From Pelagimonas sp. (lineage in GTDB: Bacteria > Pseudomonadota > Alphaproteobacteria > Rhodobacterales > Rhodobacteraceae), in the NCBI GenBank assembly GCA_025210345.1, contig JAOARX010000008.1, positions 1 through 64,000 of the forward strand: a DNA stretch of 64,000 nt. Direction: 5' to 3'. This document shows positions 24,404 to 34,319 of the stretch, one piece after another. Position 1 is the stretch's first letter. The number at the start of each line of letters is the position of its first letter. The notes under the pieces are model-generated. The model ran no database searches, was not told where the DNA came from, and worked only from the letters and a program-made list of their open reading frames with translations. A program made the translations under genes and the position numbers.

Positions 24404-25009
24404 TCACGCAAAATCGCGCAGACGGGCGACATAGCGCGCCAGCGTGTCGATTTCGAGATTGACCCAATCCCCGGTTTTGGCCTGCCCCCAGGTGGTCACA
24501 GCCTTGGTGTGCGGAATAAAGTTGATGCCGAAGGTGCAGCCGTCCACCTCGTTCACCGTCAGCGATGTTCCGTTCAGGGCAACGGATCCTTTGGGCGCGA
24601 TATACTTGGCAAGGTCTTCGGGCGCACGCAGCGTCACCCGGGTGCTGTCGCCCTCATCGCGCATCTCGACGATTTGTGCGACGCCATCCACATGTCCTGA
24701 AACAATGTGCCCGCCCAGTTCGTCTCCGACCTTCAAAGCGCGTTCAAGGTTGACGCGGCGGCCCACCTGCCAGCCATCACCACCGAACTGCGTCCCCAGA
24801 TTGGTTTTTGACAGTGTCTCTGCGCTGATATCAACATCAAACCAATCCTCACCCAGCGCGATCACGGTCAGACAAACGCCATCGCACGCGATGGATGCGC
24901 CGATATCAATCCCCTGCGTTTCATATGCCGTTGCAATCCGGGCGCGCAGATCGCCACGATCCTCGGTGGCCCGAATTTCGCCCATATCGGTGATGATTCC
25001 GGTGAACAT
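24404..25009 (-). CDS. ribE: Riboflavin synthase alpha subunit
   Basis: A 201-residue enzyme that dismutates two 6,7-dimethyl-8-ribityllumazines to riboflavin. It opens with MFTGIITDMGEI, diagnostic for the family, and has two lumazine-binding barrels (residues ~1-95 and ~96-190). The second starts with the paired signature GGHIVSGHVDGVAQI. Each barrel carries the conserved SIACDGVCLTV / SVALNGTSLTVNEV motif. It is divergent from kpsS. ribD of the same pathway lies 5 kb away, so the riboflavin genes are dispersed around the capsule genes. Confidence 0.96.
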   Translation of the reverse strand: MFTGIITDMGEIRATEDRGDLRARIATAYETQGIDIGASIACDGVCLTVIALGEDWFDVDISAETLSKTNLGTQFGGDGWQVGRRVNLERALKVGDELGGHIVSGHVDGVAQIVEMRDEGDSTRVTLRAPEDLAKYIAPKGSVALNGTSLTVNEVDGCTFGINFIPHTKAVTTWGQAKTGDWVNLEIDTLARYVARLRDFA

Positions 25010-25064
25010 GTTTTCCCCTTTGCGACAATCGCTCAGATTTCAGACAATTGGCCTTAATTCTGAC

Positions 25065-25085
25065 CAAGTCACTTGTTAATCAAGT
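25065..25085. promoter_or_regulatory. Nested inverted repeats in the ribE-kpsS divergent region
   Basis: CAAGT-C-ACTTG (25065-25075) shares its right arm with ACTTG-TTAAT-CAAGT (25071-25085). Three alternating 5-bp half-sites within 21 bases lie 29 bases before the kpsS ATG. This could be an operator for one or both divergent genes. No FMN riboswitch features were seen ahead of ribE. Confidence 0.35.
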
Positions 25086-25113
25086 TCTCAGGATAAGGGC
25101 TTAGAACGGCAAC

Positions 25114-26406
25114 ATGAGCAACGCAACCAGCCAGCACCGGGTGTTTTTGTTTTTGCAGGGACCACATGGCCCCTTCTTTTCCCGCTTGGCCGCCATGTTG
25201 CGCAAGACCGGCGCAACCGCCTGGCGGGTTGGATTCAACGCCGGGGACCGCGCCTTTTGGTTCGACCGGACCAGCTATATTCCATTTCAGGATCCCCCGG
25301 AACGGTGGCAAGAAACGTTTCGTGATATTGTCCACCAAAAGAGCGTGACGGACATTGTGCTGTATGGGGATGTGCGCGGCATTCACGCCACAGCAGTGGA
25401 CGAAGCGCGCAGAATGGACCTGCGCATTCATGTCTTTGAAGAGGGGTATATGCGGCCCTATTGGGTGACATACGAACGCGGTGGATCAAATGGACATTCC
25501 AAGCTGATGACCATGAGCATCGAGCGCATGCGGCATGCGCTCGAACTGTCGGACATGGAAGCCCCGCTGCCCCCGGCGCATTGGGGCGACATGCGCCAGC
25601 ACATGTTTTACGGTGCGCTATACCATTGGTTCGTGATGTTTCGAAACGGCCAGTATCGCAACTTTCGCCCCCATCGAAGCCTGTCGGTGGGGCAGGAATT
25701 CAGGTTGTATCTCAACAAACTGGTGCGCATCCCCGTGACTTGGGCCCAACGTTTTCTGGCCACCCAGCGCATTCGCCTTGGGGGATTTCCCTATCATCTT
25801 GCACTTATGCAACTTGAGCACGACTCAAGCTTTCAAAAACACTCGCCGTTCAACACCATGTCCGAATTTGCCGAAATGGTGATATCGGGCTTTGCCAATG
25901 GGGCGCCGGGGCATCATCACCTTGTGTTCAAGGCCCATCCGCTCGAAGACGGGCGCGGCAATATTCGCAAATCCATCCGCGAATTGGCGCGCAAATACAA
26001 GGTCGCGGATCGGGTCCATTATGTCCGGGGTGGCAAGCTCGCACGGTTGTTGGATGATGCGCGCACGGCGGTCACCGTGAACTCAACCGCGGGACAACAG
26101 GCGCTCTGGCGCGGCATTCCGATCAAGGTCTTTGGCGACGCGGTCTATGCCAAGCCCGAGTTTGTTTCGCATCAATCCCTTGCGGCATTTTTTTCGACCC
26201 CGTCGCGGCCCGATATGCACGCCTATAAGGACTACCGTCGTTACCTGTTGGAAACCTCGCAAATCGCGGGTGGATTTTACTCGGCGCGGGGGCGCAGACA
26301 ACTGCTGCGCCAGGTGGTCGACATGATGCTTGCCCCTGACGATCCCTATGATGCGCTGCGCCGGGGCACCGCGGCTCCGAGGCAACAGTTGCGGGTCGTG
26401 CATTAG
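25114..26406 (+). CDS. kpsS: KpsS-type capsular polysaccharide beta-Kdo transferase
   Basis: A 430-residue cytosolic glycosyltransferase of the KpsS family. KpsS primes group 2 capsules by adding the first Kdo to lyso-phosphatidylglycerol. Recognisable elements are FLQGPHGPFFSRLA at the N terminus, VFEEGYMRPYWVTYE, HLVFKAHPLEDGRGN, and TVNSTAGQQALWRGIPIKVFGDAVYAKPEF near residues 325-355. The ATG at 25114 lies after GGATAAGGG. A kpsD-like export gene and kpsC follow, so the three genes form a capsule initiation/export set. Confidence 0.9.
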   Translation: MSNATSQHRVFLFLQGPHGPFFSRLAAMLRKTGATAWRVGFNAGDRAFWFDRTSYIPFQDPPERWQETFRDIVHQKSVTDIVLYGDVRGIHATAVDEARRMDLRIHVFEEGYMRPYWVTYERGGSNGHSKLMTMSIERMRHALELSDMEAPLPPAHWGDMRQHMFYGALYHWFVMFRNGQYRNFRPHRSLSVGQEFRLYLNKLVRIPVTWAQRFLATQRIRLGGFPYHLALMQLEHDSSFQKHSPFNTMSEFAEMVISGFANGAPGHHHLVFKAHPLEDGRGNIRKSIRELARKYKVADRVHYVRGGKLARLLDDARTAVTVNSTAGQQALWRGIPIKVFGDAVYAKPEFVSHQSLAAFFSTPSRPDMHAYKDYRRYLLETSQIAGGFYSARGRRQLLRQVVDMMLAPDDPYDALRRGTAAPRQQLRVVH

Positions 26407-26498
26407 GCGACACAACCCCTAGTACTGGATTTTCTCTCAGGAATCCGGTAATTTGATAAAAAACTGAGGCAGAAATATAAGGTCGAGGAGACCGAGCA

Positions 26499-27653
26499 GT
26501 GAAAAAATCCCATTCCCCATGGGTGCGTTTGATCGCACTCTTGGCTGCGGTGTCTGTACTGGCATCTTGCGGCCTGCCCCGCTCTGGCCCCAACAAACGT
26601 GAGATTTATGCCGGATCCGTGCAACGCGAGGGTGACGCCTTTATCGTCGCGGTGAACGACCGTGTCACGCGCGCCACTGCCGTTGTTCCGGCGCTTGGGT
26701 TCAGCGAAGATTTCAAGCGCGCCGGCGTGGTTGGCTCTGACACGATCCGCCCGGGCGACACGCTTGGGATTTCGGTTTGGGAAAACGTCGACGACCCGTT
26801 GCTGGGCTCGGGTGGAACAACAGGGGGTGGCCCCGCGATCCTGGAAGAGGTGCAGGTCGACGGCAGCGGCTTTATCTTTATTCCCTACGCGGGTCGGATC
26901 AAAGCTTCTGGCAACACCCCTGAACGGGTGCGCCGCATCATCACCACCAAGCTGGAAAACCAAACCCCGGATCCGCAGGTGCAGGTGCGCCGCGTCGCGG
27001 GTGACGGATCGACCGTCAGCCTCGTGGGGTCAATCGGTGGACAGGGTGTTTATGCGATCGAGCGGCCAACCCGGACGCTTTCTGCCATGCTGGCGCGGGC
27101 CGGCGGCATCACAATCGAACCTGAAATCGCTCAGGTCACCGTGCTGCGTGGTCAAAAAACCGGCAAGATCTGGTTTCAGGATCTGTACAAAAATCCGCAG
27201 CTCGACATTGCCCTGCGCGGTGGCGACCGTATCTTGATCGAAGAAGACACCCGCGCCTTTACCGCGCTGGGGGCAACCGGTGCACAGGCCCGCGTTCCGT
27301 TTGAAACCCAGACGCTGAGCGCCGTCGAAGCGATCGCCCAAGTGGGTGGCCTGACCCCGACCTCTGCGGATCCGACCGGAGTGTTTATTTTCCGCAACGA
27401 AGCCGCCGAAGTGGCCAATCAGGTCTTGGGCCGCACCGATCTGATCGGTGCCCAGCGTATGGTCTATGTGCTGAATCTAACCGAACCCAACGGCATGTTC
27501 ACCGCGCGTGATTTTGTTGTGCGCGACCAGGACACGCTTTACGTCACCGAAGCCCCCTGGACCCAGTGGGACAAGACCATTGCGTCTTTGACTGGTTCGC
27601 TGGGCACTGTCAGCTCTTTGAGTTCACTGGCATCTTCGCTGTCGGGTGAATAA
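26499..27653 (+). CDS. Polysaccharide export outer-membrane lipoprotein (Wza/KpsD family)
   Basis: A 384-residue exported lipoprotein. It starts at GTG 26499 after CGAGGAGACC. The lipobox LASC is at about residue 24, so the mature protein begins with acylated Cys. The polysaccharide export domain (residues ~80-170, DTIRPGDTLGISVWE) is followed by soluble-ligand-binding-beta-grasp repeats (VSLVGSIGGQGVYAIERPTRTLSAMLARAGG and a second at TLSAVEAIAQVGGL). It is Wza-like in architecture and shorter than typical KpsD. It lies 92 bases after kpsS and 5 bases before kpsC, implying export of the same polymer. Confidence 0.9.
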   Translation: MKKSHSPWVRLIALLAAVSVLASCGLPRSGPNKREIYAGSVQREGDAFIVAVNDRVTRATAVVPALGFSEDFKRAGVVGSDTIRPGDTLGISVWENVDDPLLGSGGTTGGGPAILEEVQVDGSGFIFIPYAGRIKASGNTPERVRRIITTKLENQTPDPQVQVRRVAGDGSTVSLVGSIGGQGVYAIERPTRTLSAMLARAGGITIEPEIAQVTVLRGQKTGKIWFQDLYKNPQLDIALRGGDRILIEEDTRAFTALGATGAQARVPFETQTLSAVEAIAQVGGLTPTSADPTGVFIFRNEAAEVANQVLGRTDLIGAQRMVYVLNLTEPNGMFTARDFVVRDQDTLYVTEAPWTQWDKTIASLTGSLGTVSSLSSLASSLSGE

Positions 27654-27658
27654 AATCC

Positions 27659-29716
27659 GTGGTGCACGCACCCAACGATCATCCATTGGACGCCGGGGCT
27701 GAAAACCCCCGGCGTCTTTACGTTTTTAATGGTGGCTTCCTGTTTCAAAAACGAATCCGGCGCATTTTGGCGCTGTCTGGCCACCGCATCTCATTGGGGC
27801 GGCCCGGGGCAAATGACCTGATTGGTGTTTGGGGCAATGCCGACACTGCGCACCGGGGCCGCCGCATGGCCGCGCGCACGAAAAGCCCCCTTTTGACCAT
27901 CGAAGACGCCTTTTTGCGGTCCCTGCACCCAGGACGCAGCGGCGAGGCACCGATCGGGTTGATCATCGACCATGCTGGCAATCACTTTGACGCCAGCACA
28001 CCCACGGACTTGGAAACCCTTTTGGCCTCTCATCCACTGGATGATTCGGCACTTTTGGACCGTGCGCGCGCCGCCATGGCACAGATGCAAGACCACCACC
28101 TGAGCAAGTATAGCGCGACGCGGCCTGATCTCGATGGTCCGGCTGCGGGATATGTTTTGATCATAGATCAGACCAAAGGGGATGCCTCGGTCACCGCCAG
28201 CAACGGCGATCGTACGCGGTTTCTTGAGATGCTCACCATCGCACGCGAAGAACACCCCGGCGCGCGCTTTGTGATCAAGAGCCACCCGGAAACGGCCGCG
28301 GGCCACCGCCCCGGGCATTATCAAGATCAGGACTGTGCGGACAACATCTCGATCTACAGCGGGGATGCAAGCCCCTGGACCCTGTTGAACGGCGCAACCG
28401 CGGTTTACACCCTGTCATCGCAGATGGGGTTCGAGGCCATTCTCGCGGGGCACAAACCGCGTGTCTTTGGGACCCCGTTTTATGCGGGTTGGGGATTAAC
28501 AGAGGATGAGATCTTTTTTCCCAGACGCGGCCGCAGGCTGACCCGCGCGCAACTGTTCGCGGCTGCGATGATCCTGTACCCCATTTGGTACGACCCCTAT
28601 CGCGATTGTCTTTGCCCGCTGGAAACCGCCATCACCACACTGACCGCCCAAAGCCGGGCCTGGCGCGAAGACAGACAAGGGTGGGTCGCCAGCGGCATGC
28701 GGCTTTGGAAACGTGGCCACCTGCAAAAGTTCTTTGAAGCCCCACAAAAGCTGAGATTTGCCGCGACACCCGCGCAAGCCAAGCAGCTTGCGCATACGGA
28801 TGGGCGTCGTCATATGGCCTGGGCCAACACCGCACCTGCGAATGTGGCGCACGTCGAAGATGGGTTTCTTCGCTCCAAGGGGTTGGGGGCGGACCTCATC
28901 CCACCGCTATCTCTGGTGGTTGACCACAAGGGAATTTACTATGACCCCACCCGACCTTCGGACCTTGAGAGCCATATTTCCCGCCGTGCCCTGCGCCTTT
29001 CACCTTCCGAAACACAACGTGCAGAGCGGCTGATCGACCAGCTGAACCAGCACAACTTGTCGAAATACAATCTATCCGGAGAGATACCCACATTGCCGAC
29101 AGGGCCTGGCCGGCCCCCGGTGATCTTGGTCCCGGGGCAGGTTGAAGATGATGCCTCCATCCGAAAGGGGACGGTTGAAACGGGTGTTTCGACCAATCAC
29201 CACCTGCTGGCCCAAACACGTTTGGACAACCCAAACGCCTACATTGTCTGGAAACCGCATCCTGACGTGCGCGCTGGGTTGCGAAAGGGGCACATTGACG
29301 ACCCCACGCAGTTTGCGGATCTGGTTATCGGAGATTGCGACATGGGGGCCCTGCTCAAACAGGTCGATGAGGTCAGCACGATGACGTCGCTCACAGGGTT
29401 CGAAGCGCTCTTGCGGGGCGCCCGGGTCGTCACCTACGGCGCCCCGTTTTATGCCGGTTGGGGGCTGACAACAGATCGCGGAGAGATCCCAGAACGCCGT
29501 TTGACTGGCCCCCGCCCGACGCTTGCCGCGTTGGTTCACGCCTGCCTGATCGACTATCCCCGCTATTTTGACCCGGTTTCGGGCCTAGCCTGCCCTGTGG
29601 AAATTATTGTGGAAAGGTTGCAGAAAGACCAGATTGCCAAACCCGGCCCCTTTAACCGCACGCTCGCGAAAGCTCAGGGGTTGCTTTCGTCATACGCCCA
29701 CCTCTGGCGCAGTTAA
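27659..29716 (+). CDS. kpsC: KpsC-type capsular polysaccharide Kdo transferase (two-domain)
   Basis: A 685-residue bifunctional glycosyltransferase with two homologous halves, as in KpsC, which extends the Kdo linker of group 2 capsules. Repeat 1 has IEDAFLRSLHPG, SHPETAAGHRPGHY and GFEAILAGHKPRVFGTPFYAGWGLTED. Repeat 2 has VEDGFLRSKGLGADL, KPHPDVRAGLRKGHI and GFEALLRGARVVTYGAPFYAGWGLTTD. The start is GTG at 27659 (or GTG at 27662), 5 bases after the export gene. No kpsM, kpsT or kpsE homologue is adjacent. Confidence 0.92.
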   Translation: MVHAPNDHPLDAGAENPRRLYVFNGGFLFQKRIRRILALSGHRISLGRPGANDLIGVWGNADTAHRGRRMAARTKSPLLTIEDAFLRSLHPGRSGEAPIGLIIDHAGNHFDASTPTDLETLLASHPLDDSALLDRARAAMAQMQDHHLSKYSATRPDLDGPAAGYVLIIDQTKGDASVTASNGDRTRFLEMLTIAREEHPGARFVIKSHPETAAGHRPGHYQDQDCADNISIYSGDASPWTLLNGATAVYTLSSQMGFEAILAGHKPRVFGTPFYAGWGLTEDEIFFPRRGRRLTRAQLFAAAMILYPIWYDPYRDCLCPLETAITTLTAQSRAWREDRQGWVASGMRLWKRGHLQKFFEAPQKLRFAATPAQAKQLAHTDGRRHMAWANTAPANVAHVEDGFLRSKGLGADLIPPLSLVVDHKGIYYDPTRPSDLESHISRRALRLSPSETQRAERLIDQLNQHNLSKYNLSGEIPTLPTGPGRPPVILVPGQVEDDASIRKGTVETGVSTNHHLLAQTRLDNPNAYIVWKPHPDVRAGLRKGHIDDPTQFADLVIGDCDMGALLKQVDEVSTMTSLTGFEALLRGARVVTYGAPFYAGWGLTTDRGEIPERRLTGPRPTLAALVHACLIDYPRYFDPVSGLACPVEIIVERLQKDQIAKPGPFNRTLAKAQGLLSSYAHLWRS

Positions 29717-29769
29717 TGCTTTTTTTAAACTTTTGCGTGGTTCTATGCGCAGTCGCGGGATTTTTCGAC

Positions 29770-29778
29770 TTATCCACA
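29770..29778 (+). promoter_or_regulatory. Perfect DnaA box in the kpsC-ribD gap
   Basis: TTATCCACA at 29770-29778, a consensus DnaA 9-mer, lies in the 129-base convergent gap between kpsC and ribD. It may have no function. Confidence 0.4.
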
Positions 29779-29845
29779 TGGCGCATGATCCCGGCGCGAC
29801 CTCGTGGGACACGGGCCAAGCTCCCACAATGCAATCAAATTTCCG

Positions 29846-30943
29846 CTACGTCACCCGACGCCAGACCTGATGCGTGTCGTTTTCCTCCACGCAAACATCC
29901 ACAAGCTTGAACGAAGGTGCATCAATTAACCGTTCGATGCCAAGTGCACCGACGCCAGGCAACCCCTCGGCACCCAGCATCACGCCCCCGGAAAACACAT
30001 GAAGTTCATCGACCAAGTCGTTGATCAAAAGCGATGCCGCGAGCTGGCCGCCCCCTTCACAAAAGACCCGCGTCAGCCCCTTTTGACCAAGATTTTGCAT
30101 CATCGGCACCGGATCAATGCGCCCAGCGCTTAACGGGCAGTCGACAAGCTCGGCGCCCAATCCAGCCCAGGCCTTTACCAAGTCGCCAGACGCCCCGGCA
30201 CCATGGCACACCCAAACGGGCACCTCCTTGGCGGTGCGCGCCAGCTGACTCATAAGTGGCAAATCGATAAGCCGTGAAACAGCCACTCTGACGGGCTGCC
30301 TGCGTGTTCCAAAACCGCGCACGGTCAGGGCCGGATCATCTGCACGCACCGTTCCGGCACCAACCATGACAGCATCATGTGCCGCCCTAAGCGCATGTAC
30401 CTTGCGCCGGGCTGCCGGACCCGTGATCCACTGGCTTTGCCCCGTCGCGGTTGCGATGCGACCGTCCAGGCTTAGCGCCAATTTCAGCGTCAGCCAGGGC
30501 CGTCCCTGCGCCTCGCGCATCAAGAACCCGGCGTGATCGTGCAGCGCCTGGTCTGCGCACAGACCGGTTTCAACCGTGATGCCCGCCTCGCGCAAGCGGG
30601 CAAATCCCCCGCCCGAAACACGCGGATCATTGTCTTGGATAGGTGAAACAACCCGTGCCACCCCTGCCGCAATCAAGGCATCGGCGCAGGGCGGGGTCTT
30701 GCCGAAATGCGAACAGGGCTCAAGCGTGACATAGGCGGTCGCGCCTTTCGCGGCCTCGCCGGCCATTTGCAAAGCCTGGGGTTCGGCATGCGGGCGACCA
30801 CCGGGTTGCGTCCACCCGCGCCCGACAATCACCCCATCGCGCACCAACACACAGCCCACTGCGGGGTTGGGCCAGGTTTGCCCCATGCCGCGCCGCCCCA
30901 GCGCAAGCGCCAGAGACATGAAATGACGATCGTCCGGGGTCAC
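29846..30943 (-). CDS. ribD: Bifunctional riboflavin biosynthesis protein RibD
   Basis: A 365-residue enzyme combining the pyrimidine deaminase and 5-amino-6-(5-phosphoribosylamino)uracil reductase steps. The N-terminal cytidine-deaminase-like domain has the zinc site His52 and Glu54 (HAEPQAL) with Cys77 and Cys86 ([13 protein letters not shown]). The reductase domain begins near residue 147 ([20 protein letters not shown]) and continues through [17 protein letters not shown]. Its ATG overlaps the nrdR stop by 4 bases (ATGA), the common alphaproteobacterial nrdR-ribD pair. Confidence 0.96.
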   Translation of the reverse strand: MTPDDRHFMSLALALGRRGMGQTWPNPAVGCVLVRDGVIVGRGWTQPGGRPHAEPQALQMAGEAAKGATAYVTLEPCSHFGKTPPCADALIAAGVARVVSPIQDNDPRVSGGGFARLREAGITVETGLCADQALHDHAGFLMREAQGRPWLTLKLALSLDGRIATATGQSQWITGPAARRKVHALRAAHDAVMVGAGTVRADDPALTVRGFGTRRQPVRVAVSRLIDLPLMSQLARTAKEVPVWVCHGAGASGDLVKAWAGLGAELVDCPLSAGRIDPVPMMQNLGQKGLTRVFCEGGGQLAASLLINDLVDELHVFSGGVMLGAEGLPGVGALGIERLIDAPSFKLVDVCVEENDTHQVWRRVT

Positions 30944-31407
30944 TTGGTGCTCGGGGCGTCTGGTCGCAACTCGCTGACAAACTTGTCAAAATCATCTGCA
31001 GCCTGAAAATTCTTATAAACGCTCGCAAAGCGCACATAGGCCACGGTATCGATGCGTGCGAGGGTCTCCATCACGATCTCGCCGATCATCTTGGATTGAA
31101 TGTCGGTCTCGCCCATGCTTTCCAGCCGACGCACGATCCCCGAAATCATCTGATCGATGCGATCGGGATCAATCGGCCGCTTTTGCAGGGCAATCCGGAT
31201 CGAACGTTCAAGTTTTTCGCGATCAAAGTCTTCGCGTCGTCCATTGGTTTTGATCACCACAAGGTCGCGCAACTGAACGCGTTCGTAGGTCGTGAACCGG
31301 CCCCCGCAAGCCGGGCAAAAGCGCCGCCTGCGAATAGAGACATGATCCTCCGCTGGGCGAGAATCCTTAACTTGAGTGTCGATATTTCCACAAAACGGGC
31401 AACGCAT
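30940..31407 (-). CDS. nrdR: Transcriptional repressor NrdR
   Basis: A 155-residue ATP/dATP-sensing regulator of ribonucleotide reductase genes. The N-terminal zinc ribbon has Cys3, Cys6, Cys31 and Cys34 ([23 protein letters not shown]). The ATP-cone domain follows from about residue 49 ([29 protein letters not shown]). It overlaps ribD by ATGA and is read first in the pair. A consensus DnaA box lies 53 bases upstream of its start. Confidence 0.97.
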   Translation of the reverse strand: MRCPFCGNIDTQVKDSRPAEDHVSIRRRRFCPACGGRFTTYERVQLRDLVVIKTNGRREDFDREKLERSIRIALQKRPIDPDRIDQMISGIVRRLESMGETDIQSKMIGEIVMETLARIDTVAYVRFASVYKNFQAADDFDKFVSELRPDAPSTK

Positions 31408-31460
31408 CCGCAGATCCCCTCTTCCGCTCTTTTTCCGCCTGTTTGTTGGTTTGTCCCAAC

Positions 31461-31469
31461 TTATCCACA
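31461..31469 (+). promoter_or_regulatory. Perfect DnaA box upstream of nrdR
   Basis: TTATCCACA at 31461-31469, 53 bases before the nrdR ATG, in the gap to yjbQ. A DnaA link to a ribonucleotide-reductase regulator would be biologically sensible but is unproven. Confidence 0.45.
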
Positions 31470-31555
31470 GGCACTATAGGGGACATCCCACACCTTGGGT
31501 AGAGGGGAAATGCAGCCGCTAGATGATGAAGGGGAAGATCCCTGTGATTTCCCCT

Positions 31556-31972
31556 CTAGGATAAATGCGCCACAACTTTTCGCGTATGAGGCGCATCGCG
31601 GTGCTCAAACAGGTAAATCCCCTGCCAGGTCCCCAGCGCCAGACGCCCCGCCGTCACGGGAATAGACAGGCTGACCGGCATCATTGCGGCCTTGATATGC
31701 GCGGGTATGTCATCCGGACCTTCATAGGTATGAGTAAGGTAGGACATCGACGGATCGGTCGTCGGCGGGACCATGCGGTGGAAAAAGTTGCGCAGATCCG
31801 TTTGAACCTCGGGATCGGCGTTCTCTTGGATCAGAAGACTGCAAGAGGTGTGTTGAACGAACAGGGTGAGCAGCCCGGAATTTACGTTTCGAGAAGAAAC
31901 CCACCCGCTCACATTCGGGGTGAATTCATACAGGCCCTGCCCAGCGGTGCTGATCATAAATTGTGTCTGCAA
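31556..31972 (-). CDS. YjbQ/UPF0047-family protein
   Basis: A 138-residue protein of the YjbQ family (secondary thiamine-phosphate synthase-like). Family hallmarks are LLTLFVQHTSCSLLIQENADPEVQTDL, MSYLTHTYEGPDDIPAHIKAAM, and the C-terminal TWQGIYLFEHRDAPHTRKV with its conserved metal-site His and Glu. The start is taken as TTG at 31972, with GGGGGG 5 bases upstream, giving exactly the usual ~138-residue length. The ATG at 31957 has no ribosome binding site. Physiological function of the family is poorly defined. Confidence 0.88.
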   Translation of the reverse strand: MQTQFMISTAGQGLYEFTPNVSGWVSSRNVNSGLLTLFVQHTSCSLLIQENADPEVQTDLRNFFHRMVPPTTDPSMSYLTHTYEGPDDIPAHIKAAMMPVSLSIPVTAGRLALGTWQGIYLFEHRDAPHTRKVVAHLS

Positions 31973-32207
31973 GATCGCCCCCCTAGCAAACCAATCCGCA
32001 CATGCCAAGCTTGCAATGTGCAAACCAAACACAAGAAAACCAGCCCCCAAAACCGTTCAATCAGATCAGATCAGCCCCGGCCCCTACAAGGGTAAGGTGT
32101 GTTTCTGAAAGCCATTCTGGAAAAGCAACCAGCGCGATTGGACATGAACACCCCGCCCCACCTGCAGCCAAAAGCAGTTTACGGGCGGGGATGATCAGAT
32201 TGTGCAA
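31973..32207. other. Non-coding gap between yjbQ and rpoD with a long hairpin
   Basis: 235 bases without a supported gene. The strongest structure pairs CCCCGCCC (32151-32158) with GGGCGGGG (32183-32190), enclosing a second stem CTGC/GCAG (32162-32165 and 32174-32177). It is 18-57 bases beyond the rpoD stop on the minus strand but lacks a T-tract. It could be a 3' structure of the rpoD mRNA or a small RNA. Promoters for yjbQ must also lie here. Confidence 0.4.
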
Positions 32208-34205
32208 TTATTGATCCAAGAAGCTCCGCAATTTGCGCGAACGGCTTGGATGTTTCAATTTGCGCAGCGCTTTGGCTTCGATCTGGCGAATACGTTCGCG
32301 CGTAACGCTGAATTGCTGCCCGACCTCTTCCAGCGTGTGATCGGTGTTCATGCCGATGCCGAAACGCATCCGCAGAACCCGCTCTTCGCGGGGCGTCAGA
32401 GACGACAAAACCCGCGTCGTGGTCTCTTTCAGGTTTTCCTGAATGGCCGAGTCCAGCGGCAAGATCGCGTTTTTGTCTTCGATGAAATCGCCCAGTTGGC
32501 TGTCTTCTTCGTCGCCAATCGGGGTTTCCAGCGAAATCGGCTCTTTGGCGATTTTCATCACCTTGCGCACCTTTTCCAAAGGCATCTGCAGCTTTTCTGC
32601 CAGTTCCTCGGGTGTCGGTTCGCGACCAATTTCATGCAACATCTGGCGACCGGTGCGCACCAGTTTGTTGATCGTTTCGATCATATGGACCGGGATACGG
32701 ATGGTGCGGGCCTGATCCGCAATCGAGCGGGTGATCGCCTGACGGATCCACCAGGTCGCGTAGGTCGAGAATTTATAGCCGCGGCGGTATTCGAATTTAT
32801 CCACCGCCTTCATCAGGCCAATATTGCCTTCCTGAATAAGATCAAGGAATTGCAGCCCACGGTTGGTGTATTTCTTGGCAATCGAGATCACGAGACGCAG
32901 GTTGGCCTCGACCATCTCTTTCTTGGCTTGCCGCGCTTCTTTTTCACCCTTTTGCACCTGGCCCACGATGCGGCGGAATTCGGAAATATCCAGACCAACA
33001 TACTGGCCAACCTGGGCCATATCGGCGCGCAGACCTTCGACCTTGTCGGTCGAGCGTTCGATAAACATCTGCCAGCCACGGCCGGTTTTTTCCGCCATAC
33101 GCTCAAGCCAGTTGGGGTCAAGCTCGTGACCACGGTATTCCTGAACGAATTCGCGGCGGTTAATACGCGCCTGATCCGCCAGTTTCACCATCGAGCTGTC
33201 AATCGACATGATCCGGCGATTGATCCCGTACAACTGGTCAATCAGCGCTTCGATACGGTTGTTGTGCAGGTGAAGTTCATTGACCAGCTCAACGATTTCC
33301 GAGCGCAGCTTTTGGTAGCGGGCCTCGTCGGCCTCGGTGAAGCTGCCATCTTCATTCAGGGTCGCCGAAATCCGGCTGTCCTGCATTTCTGCCAGTTCTT
33401 CGTAATCGCGGGCAATATGATCAAGCGTCTCTAGCACGCGGGGTTTCAGCGCCGCTTCCATCGCGGCCAATGACATGTTGGCCTGCTCGTCGTCGTCGTC
33501 GTCATCATCGTCTTTGGCAATCGGATTGCCATCGGCATCCAGCTCTGGCCCGGTGTCCGCAGCGGGTTTCGCGGCCTCAACCGTACCCGTCGCAGCACCT
33601 ACAACCGGCTCTTCGACATCCCCATCTTCGTCCATCTGGCCCGAAAAGGTGGTCTCAAGATCGATCACATCGCGTAGCAAGATGTCTTCGGACAACAGTT
33701 CTTCGCGCCAGATCGTAATCGCCTGGAAGGTCAGCGGGCTTTCGCACAGCCCCGCGATCATCGTGTTGCGGCCGGCCTCGATGCGTTTTGCAATCGCGAT
33801 CTCGCCTTCGCGCGACAAAAGCTCGACGCTGCCCATTTCGCGCAGATACATGCGCACCGGGTCGTCGGTGCGGTCCAGCTTTTCCGTGGCGCCCGCCGCC
33901 AGGGCAACATCGCCACCGCGCTTGGTTTCCACCAGTTCGGTCGAGCCCTTGTTTTCCTCGTCTTCGCCCTCTTCGTCGTCTTCGGTGACCTGAATCCCCA
34001 TTTCCGAGAGCATGGACATGACATCCTCGATCTGGTCGGAGCTGACCTGATCGGGGGGCAAAACCTGGTTGAGCTGATCATAGGTGATATAGCCGCGCTC
34101 GCGCGCTTCGGCGATCATCTTCTTGACCGCCGCCTGACTCATGTCGAGGGAAACATCCTCGTCCTGATCCCGGGTCTTGGCGTCGTCGTTATCCTTGGCT
34201 GCCAT
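32208..34205 (-). CDS. rpoD: RNA polymerase primary sigma factor RpoD
   Basis: A 665-residue group 1 sigma-70 factor. Region 1.1 lies at the N terminus ([28 protein letters not shown]), region 1.2 is [16 protein letters not shown], and an acidic insert with a run of seven Asp lies in the non-conserved region near residue 235. Region 2.3-2.4 is [19 protein letters not shown] and region 4.2 is [24 protein letters not shown]. Length fits alphaproteobacterial sigma-70. The ATG at 34205 has AGGAG upstream. dnaG lies 114 bases upstream on the same strand, the dnaG-rpoD part of the macromolecular-synthesis operon. Confidence 0.99.
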   Translation of the reverse strand: MAAKDNDDAKTRDQDEDVSLDMSQAAVKKMIAEARERGYITYDQLNQVLPPDQVSSDQIEDVMSMLSEMGIQVTEDDEEGEDEENKGSTELVETKRGGDVALAAGATEKLDRTDDPVRMYLREMGSVELLSREGEIAIAKRIEAGRNTMIAGLCESPLTFQAITIWREELLSEDILLRDVIDLETTFSGQMDEDGDVEEPVVGAATGTVEAAKPAADTGPELDADGNPIAKDDDDDDDDEQANMSLAAMEAALKPRVLETLDHIARDYEELAEMQDSRISATLNEDGSFTEADEARYQKLRSEIVELVNELHLHNNRIEALIDQLYGINRRIMSIDSSMVKLADQARINRREFVQEYRGHELDPNWLERMAEKTGRGWQMFIERSTDKVEGLRADMAQVGQYVGLDISEFRRIVGQVQKGEKEARQAKKEMVEANLRLVISIAKKYTNRGLQFLDLIQEGNIGLMKAVDKFEYRRGYKFSTYATWWIRQAITRSIADQARTIRIPVHMIETINKLVRTGRQMLHEIGREPTPEELAEKLQMPLEKVRKVMKIAKEPISLETPIGDEEDSQLGDFIEDKNAILPLDSAIQENLKETTTRVLSSLTPREERVLRMRFGIGMNTDHTLEEVGQQFSVTRERIRQIEAKALRKLKHPSRSRKLRSFLDQ

Positions 34206-34319
34206 GCGGCTCTCCTGCTAGCGGGCTCTGCGGGCGTTCCGAGCGAATCATCAGATGATTCGCGATTCGAATACCCCGTCTAACCTTATTTCTTTACGCA
34301 ATTCTGACCGAAATGCCAC

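Noticed and set aside
32796..32806. TTATCCACC as a fourth DnaA box
   Set aside because: Mismatch at the last position and located inside the rpoD coding sequence.
32202..33434. 410-codon plus-strand open frame opposite rpoD
   Set aside because: Phe/His/Gln-rich repeat-like composition, antisense to the highly conserved sigma factor.
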